Below, one piece after another: positions 37,785-47,375 of a DNA stretch of 64,000 bases. The notes beneath the pieces are model-generated. The model saw nothing but the letters and a program-made list of their open reading frames with translations. It searched no databases and was not told where the DNA came from. The translations under genes and the position numbers were made by a program. How positions within the stretch are numbered: the first letter of the stretch is position 1; each line of letters starts with the position of its first letter. The DNA comes from JBATTK01 sp049670505 (GTDB taxonomy: Bacteria; Bacteroidota; Bacteroidia; Flavobacteriales; Flavobacteriaceae): assembly GCA_049670505.1 (NCBI GenBank), contig JBATTK010000106.1, forward strand, positions 1 to 64,000, given 5' to 3'.

Positions 37785-37803
37785 GATATGGCCCATAAAA
37801 AGG

Positions 37804-37992
37804 TTAGAATCGCGTAGCGAATCTACCTCCTTCAGGTGGCAAAGTGCTGTAATCTGTGACCAAATCACCAACGATGTACAGATTGTTTTGTGCCACATCA
37901 TGATTTAAGAAAGAATTTTTCGGCCTCTCTATTGAGATGATCCATAACAATAGTATCAGGGCACATTGACATAGGACGCACAGATACATCAT
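37804..37992 (-). pseudogene. Possible remnant of a larger coding sequence
   Basis: Between the terminator and the InsA-like gene, about 190 bp of the minus strand is open and ends with LVTDYSTLPPEGGRFATRF. It could be the 3' end of an otherwise lost gene, for example an outer-membrane protein ending in Phe. There is no start context and no family I can name, so it may equally be chance. The rest of the gap 37696-38062 holds only the terminator. Confidence 0.2.
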
Positions 37993-38062
37993 TCCACGCT
38001 ACCTACAGTGTAGAAAATATATTTTGTTGCTAAATTACTATATTTATGCTAAATTGTTATAT

Positions 38063-38482
38063 ATGAAAATTGATACTTGCCCCAATTGTGGTTCCGAGAC
38101 ATTTATCAAAAGTGGCATTATCCATAAAAGACAGCGCTATAAGTGTAAATCCTGTGGCTACTATTTCTCTGTAAACAAAATAGGAAAACGCATAAATGAT
38201 TATTACGTAAATAAGGCATTACAACTGTATTTAGAGGGATTAACCTACAGGGAGATCGAACGCATCCTAGGGATTTCACACGTAAGTATCCTAAACTGGG
38301 TGAAGAAATACAATATTAAGAGACCTTATAATCCCAACTATCATCCCACCTATAAAATACTGAACCATACCGAGCTCTCCCTATATTTTCAGGATGCCAA
38401 AAATTTATCAGGTGCGGGAGTAGTGGTTACCGAACTAGGCGACAAGTTTATGCTTATAAAATGGGAGCGTTTTCGGGATTAA
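38063..38482 (+). CDS. IS1 InsA-like zinc-ribbon HTH protein without DDE domain
   Basis: This 139-residue protein has an N-terminal zinc ribbon (CPNCG and CKSCG, residues about 5-31) as in InsA of IS1-type elements, followed by a helix-turn-helix (about 57-80, LTYREIERILGISHVSILNWV). The remaining 55 residues show no DDE catalytic residues and no transposase domain follows. There are no inverted repeats around the gene, so it does not look like a live element. A domesticated DNA-binding protein is plausible, since it lies between the glyoxylate operon and the acetate transport genes. Confidence 0.8.
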   Translation: MKIDTCPNCGSETFIKSGIIHKRQRYKCKSCGYYFSVNKIGKRINDYYVNKALQLYLEGLTYREIERILGISHVSILNWVKKYNIKRPYNPNYHPTYKILNHTELSLYFQDAKNLSGAGVVVTELGDKFMLIKWERFRD

Positions 38483-38593
38483 CTATATATATTTACCATA
38501 AAACTATATTAATTTTTTCTTAACGATTTCTTTTTTAGAGTTTCGTAGGGCACTTAGCATCAATCTAGTACTAATTTAAAACTCCCGAGACCT

Positions 38594-39826
38594 ATGAAAA
38601 AAATCACCCCATTGTTATTTGCTTCCTTGTGTTTCTTCATAACACAGTCTTACGCGCAGGGATCTACCGAATATTCTGGCGGATATAAAGTAACCCTAAA
38701 CGAGGATGGGAGCAAATACTTCCGCATTATTTCCTGGGGCCAATTTTGGGCCCAATACAATGACAATTTGCCGGATGATGAAAGCAGTACCAATCTTAGC
38801 ATCCGAAGGGCAAGGCTATTGACCTATACCCAGCTGAACAAAAAATTTCTTATTTTGACCCATTTTGGCCTTAACAGTCTCAATGGTGAAAACGTTACCC
38901 CCTTGGGACAAGGGGATGCCGCACAGCTCTTTTTCCATGATTTTTGGGGAGAGTATGCCCTAACCGAAAAGCACGCAATTGGCGCGGGCCTGCATTACTG
39001 GAACGGTATCTCAAGGCTAAACAGCCAGAGTACACTGAACATCATGACCTTGGACAATAACAGACAATCCTGGGCCACTCTAGGGCTCTCCGATCAGTTT
39101 GCCAGACATATCGGGGTATATGTAAAAGGAAGTTTTGGAAAATTACAATATCGGGCTTCCGTAAATGAAGCGGTTACCAACAATTTACAGGAGAATACCG
39201 AACCCGTACCCGGCGGTCCGGCGGTGTACGCCGGTCGGCGTCTGCTTGGTTCAAAGGATGCGGGAAAATTGTATGCAGGATATTTTGATTATAACTTCTT
39301 GGATCAGGAATCCATGCTCTTGCCTTATAAAGTAGGGAGTTACCTAGGTACTAAAAAAGTGTTCAATGTAGGTGCCGGATTTCTTTTCCATCCCAACGGT
39401 TCTGTTTTGGCAGATATAAACGGGGAACTTAGCGGGGAAGATGTATCCATTTTTGCCGTAGATGCTTTCTATGACGCTCCAATTGGGGCCGATGGCTCCG
39501 CTATTACGGCCTACGCTACTTATCAAAATAGCGACTATGGAAATAATTATACCTTAGGGACTACCTATGCTACCGAGGATATGATCTATGCACATGTTGG
39601 GTATCTGATTCCAGGCGATAAGAACAAAACAAGATATCAGCCCTATTTGTCCTTCAACAATAGGCAAATAGATGCTATCGACGATAATTCAACCCGTTTC
39701 GGAATAGGTGCAAATGCCTTTTTTACAGGGCACCACTCCAAACTATCCATAGAATACAGCAACCAGAAGTTTGGGACCAATGACGGAATTAACATTATTA
39801 CATTACAGGCAATGATATATTTATAA
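38594..39826 (+). CDS. Outer-membrane porin-like protein
   Basis: This 410-residue protein has a signal peptide (LLFASLCFFITQSYAQG) and features of a beta-barrel: alternating hydrophobic strands, SIRRARLLTYTQLNKKFLI (like OprP/OprO-type phosphate-selective porins) and a C-terminal strand ending in LQAMIYL. Its position 17 bp before the DUF4212 gene suggests that it supplies carboxylates across the outer membrane for the symporter. Substrate is inferred from context only. Confidence 0.8.
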   Translation: MKKITPLLFASLCFFITQSYAQGSTEYSGGYKVTLNEDGSKYFRIISWGQFWAQYNDNLPDDESSTNLSIRRARLLTYTQLNKKFLILTHFGLNSLNGENVTPLGQGDAAQLFFHDFWGEYALTEKHAIGAGLHYWNGISRLNSQSTLNIMTLDNNRQSWATLGLSDQFARHIGVYVKGSFGKLQYRASVNEAVTNNLQENTEPVPGGPAVYAGRRLLGSKDAGKLYAGYFDYNFLDQESMLLPYKVGSYLGTKKVFNVGAGFLFHPNGSVLADINGELSGEDVSIFAVDAFYDAPIGADGSAITAYATYQNSDYGNNYTLGTTYATEDMIYAHVGYLIPGDKNKTRYQPYLSFNNRQIDAIDDNSTRFGIGANAFFTGHHSKLSIEYSNQKFGTNDGINIITLQAMIYL

Positions 39827-39843
39827 CATCTAAAACCAACATT

Positions 39844-40104
39844 ATGAGTGAAAAACAGAAACACGCAACAGCATATTGGAAAGAGAACCTTAGGTATTTG
39901 GTCATATTACTGACTATCTGGTTTTTGGTTTCGTATGGCGCCGGTATCATATTCAAAGATGCTTTGAACACCATCAGACTTGGAGGGTTTAAACTTGGAT
40001 TTTGGTTCGCCCAGCAAGGTTCGATCTACACATTCGTAGTACTTATTTTCGTCTATGTCCGATTGATGAACAAGCTGGATAAAAAATACGGTTTCGATGA
40101 ATAA
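39844..40104 (+). CDS. DUF4212 symporter small subunit
   Basis: This 86-residue membrane protein has two helices (about residues 17-37 and 58-77) and the conserved GFWFAQQGSI motif of DUF4212. It is the analogue of the DUF485 protein YjcH next to ActP and is regarded as a small subunit of sodium/substrate symporters. It lies between the porin and the symporter gene (31 bp away). Confidence 0.94.
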   Translation: MSEKQKHATAYWKENLRYLVILLTIWFLVSYGAGIIFKDALNTIRLGGFKLGFWFAQQGSIYTFVVLIFVYVRLMNKLDKKYGFDE

Positions 40105-40135
40105 CCAAAATTATTAACCAAAAAATAATACTATT

Positions 40136-41848
40136 ATGAGTGTTCAAATATGGACTTATATTATCGTAGGAATTACATTCGCCCTATATATTGGCATCGC
40201 TATTTGGTCCAGGGCAGGTTCTACAAAAGAATTTTACATTGCAGGGGGAGGAGTTTCTCCCTTGGCCAACGGAATGGCGACTGCAGCAGATTGGATGTCC
40301 GCTGCCTCCTTCATCTCCATGGCGGGAATCATTGCCTTTGCCGGTTATGATGGATCGGTTTATTTAATGGGATGGACAGGAGGTTATGTATTGCTTGCCT
40401 TGCTCTTGGCTCCTTATCTGAGAAAATTCGGAAAATTTACAGTGCCCGACTTTATCGGCGAAAGATATTACTCCAATACGGCAAGAATTGTAGCGGTACT
40501 TTGCGCCTTGCTCGTATCCTTTACCTATGTAGCCGGACAAATGCGAGGCGTGGGCGTAGTGTTTTCACGATTTTTGGAAGTGAACATCAACACTGGGGTT
40601 ATCATTGGAATGGTCATTGTTTTGTTCTATGCCGTATTGGGTGGAATGAAAGGAATCACCTATACCCAGGTAGCACAATATTGTGTCCTGATCTTTGCCT
40701 TTATGGTCCCTGCGATTTTTATATCGATACAAATGACCGGTAATCCCATTCCACAATTGGGTATGGGCTCTACGTTGAACGACGGCTCGGGAGTATATCT
40801 ATTGGACAAGTTGAACGGACTTTCCACGGAGCTTGGTTTTGCCGAATATACGGATGGTTCAAAATCCTTGATAGATGTATTTGCGATTACCTTGGCCTTA
40901 ATGGTAGGCACTGCGGGATTACCGCATGTAATCGTTCGGTTCTTTACCGTAAAAAGGGTAAAGGATGCACGTAAATCGGCCGGATTGGCATTGTTGCTTA
41001 TCGCCATTCTTTATACTACCGCACCCGCCGTGGCCGTTTTTGCAAGAACAAATATGATCAATACCGTAAGCGACCAAGAATATGCCGCCATGCCCGAATG
41101 GTTTACCAATTGGGAGGAAACGGGATTGTTGACATTTGATGACAAAAATAAGGATGGTAAAATTCAGTATGTGGCCGACGCAACGATAAACGAGCTCACG
41201 GTAGATAGGGATATTATGGTACTGGCCAATCCAGAGATCGCAAACTTGCCTGCCTGGGTCATTGCCTTGGTTGCGGCAGGTGGCTTGGCCGCAGCCTTAT
41301 CTACGGCCGCAGGCTTACTTTTGGTCATTTCCTCTTCCGTATCCCACGATTTGATCAAGAAAGTCTTTGTTCCCAATATTTCCGAAAAAGGAGAACTTTG
41401 GGCTGCTAGAGGTGCCGCTACGGTTGCTGTAGTTATCGCAGGATACTTTGGAATAAACCCGCCCGGCTTTGTGGCGGCGGTGGTAGCTCTGGCCTTTGGC
41501 CTTGCGGCCGCTTCCTTTTTCCCCGCTATTGTATTAGGTATCTTTTATAAAAAGATGAATAGTAAAGGGGCCGTAACGGGTATGATCGTAGGGATATCAC
41601 TGATGTTATTTTATATGCTTAAGTTTAAGTTTGGCATTTTTGATGGTGGTAAAGAGGCCGTTGCAGGATTGGCCAAAGACTGGTGGTTTGGTATATCACC
41701 GGAAGGTTTTGGAACCATAGCAATGATCGTAAACTTTATAGTAGCCCTAGTGGTCAATAGATTTACTCCGGAACCACCGGAAGAAGTCCAAGAGATCGTA
41801 GAAAACATTAGAATTCCTAGCGGGGCCGGGGAGGCTTCCGACCATTAA
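40136..41848 (+). CDS. Acetate-type sodium:solute symporter (SSS family)
   Basis: This 570-residue inner-membrane protein has about 13 helices and the SSS features EFYIAGGGVSPLANGMATAADWMSAASFISMAG (here split for reading: EFYIAGGGVSPLANG, then MATAADWMSAASF) and AALSTAAGLLLVISSSVSHD. It belongs to the ActP/DUF4212-linked branch, which imports acetate and related short carboxylates with Na+. Acetyl-CoA synthetase lies 3.6 kb downstream. A strong terminator follows at 41868-41902. Confidence 0.93.
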   Translation: MSVQIWTYIIVGITFALYIGIAIWSRAGSTKEFYIAGGGVSPLANGMATAADWMSAASFISMAGIIAFAGYDGSVYLMGWTGGYVLLALLLAPYLRKFGKFTVPDFIGERYYSNTARIVAVLCALLVSFTYVAGQMRGVGVVFSRFLEVNINTGVIIGMVIVLFYAVLGGMKGITYTQVAQYCVLIFAFMVPAIFISIQMTGNPIPQLGMGSTLNDGSGVYLLDKLNGLSTELGFAEYTDGSKSLIDVFAITLALMVGTAGLPHVIVRFFTVKRVKDARKSAGLALLLIAILYTTAPAVAVFARTNMINTVSDQEYAAMPEWFTNWEETGLLTFDDKNKDGKIQYVADATINELTVDRDIMVLANPEIANLPAWVIALVAAGGLAAALSTAAGLLLVISSSVSHDLIKKVFVPNISEKGELWAARGAATVAVVIAGYFGINPPGFVAAVVALAFGLAAASFFPAIVLGIFYKKMNSKGAVTGMIVGISLMLFYMLKFKFGIFDGGKEAVAGLAKDWWFGISPEGFGTIAMIVNFIVALVVNRFTPEPPEEVQEIVENIRIPSGAGEASDH

Positions 41849-41867
41849 CTTTGGTAGCTTATTAAAG

Positions 41868-41902
41868 CGGTGTCGTACTTGGGTCGTACGACATCGTTTT
41901 TT
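41868..41902 (+). terminator. Terminator of the symporter operon
   Basis: An 11-bp stem with one G-U pair (core TGTCGTAC at 41871-41878 with GTACGACA at 41886-41893) and a 7-nt loop is followed by six T residues. Confidence 0.9.
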
Positions 41903-41931
41903 CCTTAACTTTAGGATGTAACCCGATATAG

Positions 41932-42126
41932 ATGAAAAAAAGACACCAACAAAAAATGGTCATTCTATCCCTGGCATTATTATTAATGCTTAATGTACCT
42001 ATGGTCCTTATTTTTGACCAATCAGGTAGTGTTTTTGGTATTCCCTTGATCTATTTTTTTATTTTTCTTTTATGGATATTGGGTGTTGTAATTTCATATG
42101 CGATATTAAATAGATATCATGAGTAA
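41932..42126 (+). CDS. Small two-helix membrane protein before the sensor kinase
   Basis: This 64-residue protein has two predicted helices (about 8-28 and 36-58). Its stop codon overlaps the start of the symporter-kinase gene by 8 nt, so the two are translationally coupled. It resembles in size and position the small subunits found with SSS transporters, and may be a subunit of the sensor's transporter module. I do not assign a family. Confidence 0.75.
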   Translation: MKKRHQQKMVILSLALLLMLNVPMVLIFDQSGSVFGIPLIYFFIFLLWILGVVISYAILNRYHE

Positions 42127-44803
42127 CTATCTGCTCATACTTATTATCGTCGCTTACCTTGCCTGTTTGTTCTACATCGCTTTTTGGGCGGAAAAAAGGG
42201 CCAACAGCAAGTGGGTGAACAATCCATTTATCTATGTGTTGTCCCTTGGCGTATACTGCTCCGCTTGGACGTACTATGGCAGTGTTGGAATTGCTTCCAC
42301 TTCCGGTATCAGTTTTCTGACTATTTATCTGGGCCCTGTAATAGCACTTCCATTATGGATGTTGGTCATGCGCAAGGTTATCAAAATCTCCAAGCAGCAT
42401 AAGGTTTCAAGTATTGCCGATTTTATTTCATTGCGGTATGGAAACGATAGGCTTCTTGGGGCTATAGTAACACTGATATGCGTATTTGGTATAGTGCCTT
42501 ATATATCACTTCAATTAAAGGCAATTTCCGAAACCTTTGAAATCATTACGGATAACACTAGTTATGTATCAACCGCTGTCTTTGATGATTCTACTTTTTA
42601 TATTGCTGCACTTTTGGCGGTATTCGTTGCTTTTTTTGGTACTCGGACCACAGATGCTACCCAACGTAGAAAGGGTATTATCACTACTGTGGCCTTTGAG
42701 TCCATCTTAAAACTACTATTCTTTTTAATGATCGGGATATACGTTACCTACTTTCTTTTTGACGGCACTACCGACCTATACGATAGGGCATCTAGCATGG
42801 ACAACTTTAAAAAAATAACATCATTTAATGGACTGGAATCCGGATTTAACTGGTTTTTTACTATTGCCTTATCTTTCTTTGCCATCTTTTTACTCCCCAG
42901 GCAGTTTCATGTTGCAGTAGTAGAAAATGAGAAGGAAAAATATGTAAAACAGGCTATTTGGCTATTTCCACTCTACTTATTATTGTTTAATGTCTTCGTC
43001 ATTTTCATTGCCTGGGGTGGTAACCTTTTGTTGCCCGAAGCGGTAAATAATGATTATTATACCTTGTTGTTGCCCCTCCAAAATGGTAATGTTTTTTTGG
43101 CGGTCCTAGTCTTTTTGGGAGGGTTCTCCGCGGTAATCTCCATGGTGGTGGTATCTACGTTGGCATTATCTACCATGGTAAGTAATAATCTAATTATCCC
43201 TTACGGTTTTTTGGATAAATTTAGTCAGGGCGACCTGTTGAAAAACGCCAAATACATTAAGAGTATCCGTAGGATATCTATCTTTTTGCTCATTATAGCG
43301 GCCTATTTTTTCTACACCTATTTTTCCGTTGAACTATCACTGTTTTCAATCGGATTGATTTCCTTTGTGGTGGTAGCGCAATTGGCCCCATCCTTTTTTA
43401 TTGGATTGTATTGGAATCGGGGTTCTGCCAAGGGGGCCATGATCGGAATGCTATTGGGTTTGTTGGTTGTTGGCTATACGTTGGTTTTGCCGCTTGTGGT
43501 GAACGCAATCTCCGGAACAACAACTTTTGTTGATGAAGGACTGTTTGGCATGGAGCAACTAAGACCTTATCAGCTTTTTGGCATTGACTTTTTAAGTCCG
43601 GAAGCACATGCTTTTTTCTGGAGTATGTTTTTCAATATATTCTGTTATCTTATCGTATCCTTATCCACCAAGGGCAACTATAGGGAGCGCAACTATGCCG
43701 AAATGTTTGTCGACCTAAAAAACTACGCCAACCTACAGGAGGGTGCCTTTATATGGAAGGGAGAAGCTTATGTTTCCGATATCAGGAATATCCTCGTTCG
43801 GTTTCTCGGAGATCGTAGAACACAAAGGGCCCTGAATATATTCAATAAAAAATACAACATTTCCGAAGGGGAAGAAAGAGCGGATGCTCGATTGATCAAT
43901 TTTTCCGAAAAATTACTGACCGGAAGCATTGGCAGTGCTTCGGCAAGAATTTTAATCGGGAGTGTCGCCAAGGAAAAACCGGTCAGTTTGGTAGAGGTAT
44001 TGAACATCCTTGAGGAATCCAAAGAGACCATTGCTTCCAACAAGGCCTTAAAGGAACAATCGGACAAGCTGGTTGAGCTCACAGGTCAACTGAAGTCTGC
44101 CAATAACGAACTCAGGGAACAGGATCGTATTAAGGATGAGTTTTTGGATACGGTTGCACATGAGCTAAAAACCCCTATCACCTCTATTAAGGCGGCTTCC
44201 GAGATTTTGGCCGATGACGATGCCATGCCACAGGAGTTAAAAAGCAGGTTTTTGGAAAATATTTCCAGAGATGCCAACCGACTTGCCCGTTTAATACACA
44301 ATATCCTGGATTTTGAAAAACTGGCAATGGGCACAGCAGAATTGGAGATACAAAAACATCAACTGGATCAAACTATTGAAAAGGCAATTCATGGGGTTTT
44401 GCAAATTGCCCGGAACAAGGGAGTACATCTGATCAATTCAAATGGGATTTCCATAACTGCAAGTTATGATGAAGATCGCTTATTGCAGGTGCTTACCAAT
44501 TTACTTTCGAATGCGGTAAAGTTTTCGGACTCGGGTAGCGGAGTGGTTACCGTAACCGCCGAAGAAAATAAAAATAGGGTACAAGTTATAGTAGAGGATA
44601 ACGGAAGGGGTATTCCGGCAGAGGATTTTAACTATGTCTTTGATAAGTTCTATCAGGCCAAAAATCAAAATATTAAAAAACCGGAAGGAAGTGGTCTGGG
44701 GCTGGCCATCAGTAAAAAAATCATAGAAAGCCATCAGGGAAAAATTTGGATCGACAAAAAATACAAGGAAGGGGCGCGTTTTATTTTTTCAATACCCCGT
44801 TAA
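42119..44803 (+). CDS. SSS transporter-STAC-histidine kinase fusion (CbrA/CrbS-like)
   Basis: This 894-residue sensor has a full SSS transporter-like N-terminus (about residues 1-510, some 12-13 helices), a STAC linker (about 540-625), a coiled coil, a dimerisation domain with the phosphoacceptor in VAHELKTPITS (His681) and a HATPase domain (about 775-894, NLLSNAVKF, DNGRGIP, GSGLGLAI). CrbS of Vibrio and CbrA of Pseudomonas share this layout and control acetate and carbon use. Here acetyl-CoA synthetase and a receiver protein follow. Signal input through the transporter module is likely (inference). Confidence 0.93.
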   Translation: MSNYLLILIIVAYLACLFYIAFWAEKRANSKWVNNPFIYVLSLGVYCSAWTYYGSVGIASTSGISFLTIYLGPVIALPLWMLVMRKVIKISKQHKVSSIADFISLRYGNDRLLGAIVTLICVFGIVPYISLQLKAISETFEIITDNTSYVSTAVFDDSTFYIAALLAVFVAFFGTRTTDATQRRKGIITTVAFESILKLLFFLMIGIYVTYFLFDGTTDLYDRASSMDNFKKITSFNGLESGFNWFFTIALSFFAIFLLPRQFHVAVVENEKEKYVKQAIWLFPLYLLLFNVFVIFIAWGGNLLLPEAVNNDYYTLLLPLQNGNVFLAVLVFLGGFSAVISMVVVSTLALSTMVSNNLIIPYGFLDKFSQGDLLKNAKYIKSIRRISIFLLIIAAYFFYTYFSVELSLFSIGLISFVVVAQLAPSFFIGLYWNRGSAKGAMIGMLLGLLVVGYTLVLPLVVNAISGTTTFVDEGLFGMEQLRPYQLFGIDFLSPEAHAFFWSMFFNIFCYLIVSLSTKGNYRERNYAEMFVDLKNYANLQEGAFIWKGEAYVSDIRNILVRFLGDRRTQRALNIFNKKYNISEGEERADARLINFSEKLLTGSIGSASARILIGSVAKEKPVSLVEVLNILEESKETIASNKALKEQSDKLVELTGQLKSANNELREQDRIKDEFLDTVAHELKTPITSIKAASEILADDDAMPQELKSRFLENISRDANRLARLIHNILDFEKLAMGTAELEIQKHQLDQTIEKAIHGVLQIARNKGVHLINSNGISITASYDEDRLLQVLTNLLSNAVKFSDSGSGVVTVTAEENKNRVQVIVEDNGRGIPAEDFNYVFDKFYQAKNQNIKKPEGSGLGLAISKKIIESHQGKIWIDKKYKEGARFIFSIPR

Positions 44804-44897
44804 AAAAAACGATTGAATCAAAAAAATCTTTGATCTTTGAAAGACCTATGGGCCTAATTATAAAAGGTTTCCTCTAAATAAAAAGGAAATAAACTAA

Positions 44898-45260
44898 ATG
44901 AAAAAAATATTAATAGTAGATGATGAACCCAATATTGTAATGACTTTGGAGTATGCCTTTAAAAAACAAAATTTTGAAGTATATATCGCCAGGGATGGTG
45001 GTGAAGCATTGCAAATTTTAGAATTCAATGTACCCGATGTTGTTTTATTGGATATTATGATGCCCAATGTTGACGGTTTTCAGACCTTGGATTTCATAAA
45101 AAAGAATAATAGGTTACAACACACCAAAGTAGTGTTTTTAACTGCTAAAAATAAAGCCTCGGATATTGAAAAAGGACTAAAACTTGGAGCCGATAAGTAT
45201 TTAACAAAGCCTTTTTCGGTGAAAAAGTTAGTTTCCGAAATACATGGGCTGTTTGATTGA
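44898..45260 (+). CDS. Stand-alone receiver-domain response regulator
   Basis: This 120-residue CheY-like protein has the acidic pair VDDEP, the phosphorylation site Asp52 in VVLLDIMMP, Thr in VFLTAK and Lys in YLTKPF. There is no output domain. It lies 94 bp downstream of the symporter-kinase and 148 bp upstream of acs. It differs from CrbR of Vibrio, which has a DNA-binding domain, so the signal must be passed on by protein contact. Confidence 0.94.
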   Translation: MKKILIVDDEPNIVMTLEYAFKKQNFEVYIARDGGEALQILEFNVPDVVLLDIMMPNVDGFQTLDFIKKNNRLQHTKVVFLTAKNKASDIEKGLKLGADKYLTKPFSVKKLVSEIHGLFD

Positions 45261-45408
45261 ATATTGATTTTGTACGCAAACAATTATCGTAAAATTAAAT
45301 GGTATACGATGAAATTTAGATCAAATCCCTTAGCAGGGAACTATGGAACAATGAACTCGTTTAAGCTTGTTCAATAAAACCAAATTACTAATTATAAAAT
45401 ATTTTAAG

Positions 45409-47316
45409 ATGAGTAACTATCATATTAAACACTTGGAAGAGTATTATCAGGTCTATAGAAAATCCGTTCGCAACCCAGAGAGCTTCTGGGAAGAAATTGC
45501 CGAAGAACACTTTGTTTGGCGCAAAAAATGGGACAAAGTGCTAAGCTGGGATTTTACCAAACCTGAGATAAAGTGGTTTGAAAATGCCAAATTGAATATT
45601 ACGGAAAACTGTCTGGATAGGCATTTACCGACCCGGGGCGATAAAACGGCCCTACTTTTTGAACCCAACGACCCCAAGGAAGAAGCGCAGCATATTAGCT
45701 ATAGACAGCTCCATGAGAAAGTTTGTAGAATGGCCAATGTGCTTAAAGATCATGGTATTCGGAAAGGGGATAGAATCTGTATTTATTTACCGATGATTCC
45801 GGAATTGGCGGTAGCTCTCCTCGCCTGTGCCAGGATAGGGGCCGTTCATTCTGTTGTCTTCGCGGGCTTTTCGTCCATTGCATTATCCACTCGGATCAAT
45901 GATTGCGAATGTAAAATGGTGATTACTTCCGATGGTTCCTACAGAGGAACCAAAGCTATTGACCTAAAAGGTATTGTTGATACCGCATTGGAAGATTGTC
46001 CCGTAGTAGAGCATGTTTTGGTCGTAAAACGTACCGGTGAAAAAATAGATATGAAAGAGCATCGGGACAAATGGTTGCAGCCCTTGTTGGATAAAGCCTA
46101 TGCGGACTGTAACGCTGAACTAATGGATGCCGAAGACCCCTTATTTGTACTGTACACCTCTGGATCTACGGGAAAACCAAAAGGAATGGTCCACACTTGC
46201 GCGGGTTATATGGTGTATACCGCCTATACTTTTAAAAATGTTTTTCAGTATCGGGAAGAGGATATCTATTGGTGCACGGCGGATATAGGTTGGATTACCG
46301 GTCACTCCTATATTGTTTATGGACCTTTGACCAATGGTGCTACTACCGTTATGTTCGAGGGCGTTCCCTCTTATCCGGACTATGGGCGTTTTTGGGAAGT
46401 AGTGGAAAAGCATAAAATCAATCAGTTTTATACCGCGCCTACGGCTATTAGGGCCCTGGCAAAAGAGAATTTGGAATTTGTAGAAAAGTACGACTTATCC
46501 TCGTTAAAGGTGCTAGGTACGGTAGGGGAACCCATCAATGAGGAAGCCTGGCATTGGTACAATAACAATATAGGAAAAAAGAAGAGCCCCATTGTAGATA
46601 CCTGGTGGCAAACGGAAACCGGAGGGGTCATGATTACCCCAATACCCTATGTAACCCCTACAACACCAACGTATGCTACCTTGCCCTTTATTGGCATACA
46701 ACCGGCCTTAATGGACGAAAAAGGACAGGAAATACAGGGAAATCAGGTAGAGGGCAGGTTGTGCATTAAATTCCCATGGCCTTCCATGGCACGTTCCATT
46801 TGGGGCGACCATGACCGTTATCGGGATACTTATTTTTCCGCTTATGAAAATAAATACTTTACCGGTGATGGTGCCTTGCGCGATGCGGTAGGCTATTATA
46901 GAATAACCGGTAGGGTGGATGATGTTATTATCGTATCCGGACATAATTTGGGCACCGCACCTATAGAAGATTCTATTAATGAACACCCTGCTGTGGCGGA
47001 ATCCGCCATTGTTGGTTTCCCTCACGATGTAAAGGGAAATGCGCTATATGGTTTTGTTATCCTAAAGGAAGTAGGAGAAAGTAGGGACAGGGACAATCTA
47101 CGTAAAGAAATCAACCAACAGATTACAGAACAGATCGGCCCTATTGCCAAGTTGGATAAAATTCAGTTCGTTTCCGGACTTCCCAAAACAAGAAGTGGTA
47201 AGATTATGCGTAGGATTCTCCGTAAAATAGCAGGTAAGGATACATCAAATTTAGGTGATATAAGTACGCTATTGAATCCGGAAGTAGTGAAGGAAGTTAT
47301 GGATAATGCACTGTGA
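45409..47316 (+). CDS. acs: Acetyl-CoA synthetase
   Basis: AMP-forming acetate-CoA ligase (635 residues) activates acetate through acetyl-adenylate in the cytoplasm. Motifs are the P-loop YTSGSTGKPKG, WWQTETGG, TGDGALRD and GRVDDVI, and the C-terminal lysine in PKTRSGKIMRR, whose acetylation inactivates the enzyme in other bacteria (established). With the symporter, the sensor kinase and the glyoxylate genes it completes acetate uptake and assimilation. The ATG at 45409 is preferred to a TTG at 45367. The 5' leader holds a small hairpin, TCCCT/AGGGA (45326-45339). Confidence 0.97.
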   Translation: MSNYHIKHLEEYYQVYRKSVRNPESFWEEIAEEHFVWRKKWDKVLSWDFTKPEIKWFENAKLNITENCLDRHLPTRGDKTALLFEPNDPKEEAQHISYRQLHEKVCRMANVLKDHGIRKGDRICIYLPMIPELAVALLACARIGAVHSVVFAGFSSIALSTRINDCECKMVITSDGSYRGTKAIDLKGIVDTALEDCPVVEHVLVVKRTGEKIDMKEHRDKWLQPLLDKAYADCNAELMDAEDPLFVLYTSGSTGKPKGMVHTCAGYMVYTAYTFKNVFQYREEDIYWCTADIGWITGHSYIVYGPLTNGATTVMFEGVPSYPDYGRFWEVVEKHKINQFYTAPTAIRALAKENLEFVEKYDLSSLKVLGTVGEPINEEAWHWYNNNIGKKKSPIVDTWWQTETGGVMITPIPYVTPTTPTYATLPFIGIQPALMDEKGQEIQGNQVEGRLCIKFPWPSMARSIWGDHDRYRDTYFSAYENKYFTGDGALRDAVGYYRITGRVDDVIIVSGHNLGTAPIEDSINEHPAVAESAIVGFPHDVKGNALYGFVILKEVGESRDRDNLRKEINQQITEQIGPIAKLDKIQFVSGLPKTRSGKIMRRILRKIAGKDTSNLGDISTLLNPEVVKEVMDNAL

Positions 47317-47375
47317 TGGAATGTAGTTCATAGTTTTCAGAGGATATATATTTTCATTTTTTTCATAAACCAAAA

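Noticed and set aside
38063..38482. Complete insertion sequence around the InsA-like gene
   Set aside because: No second transposase gene, no terminal inverted repeats and no target-site duplications were seen.
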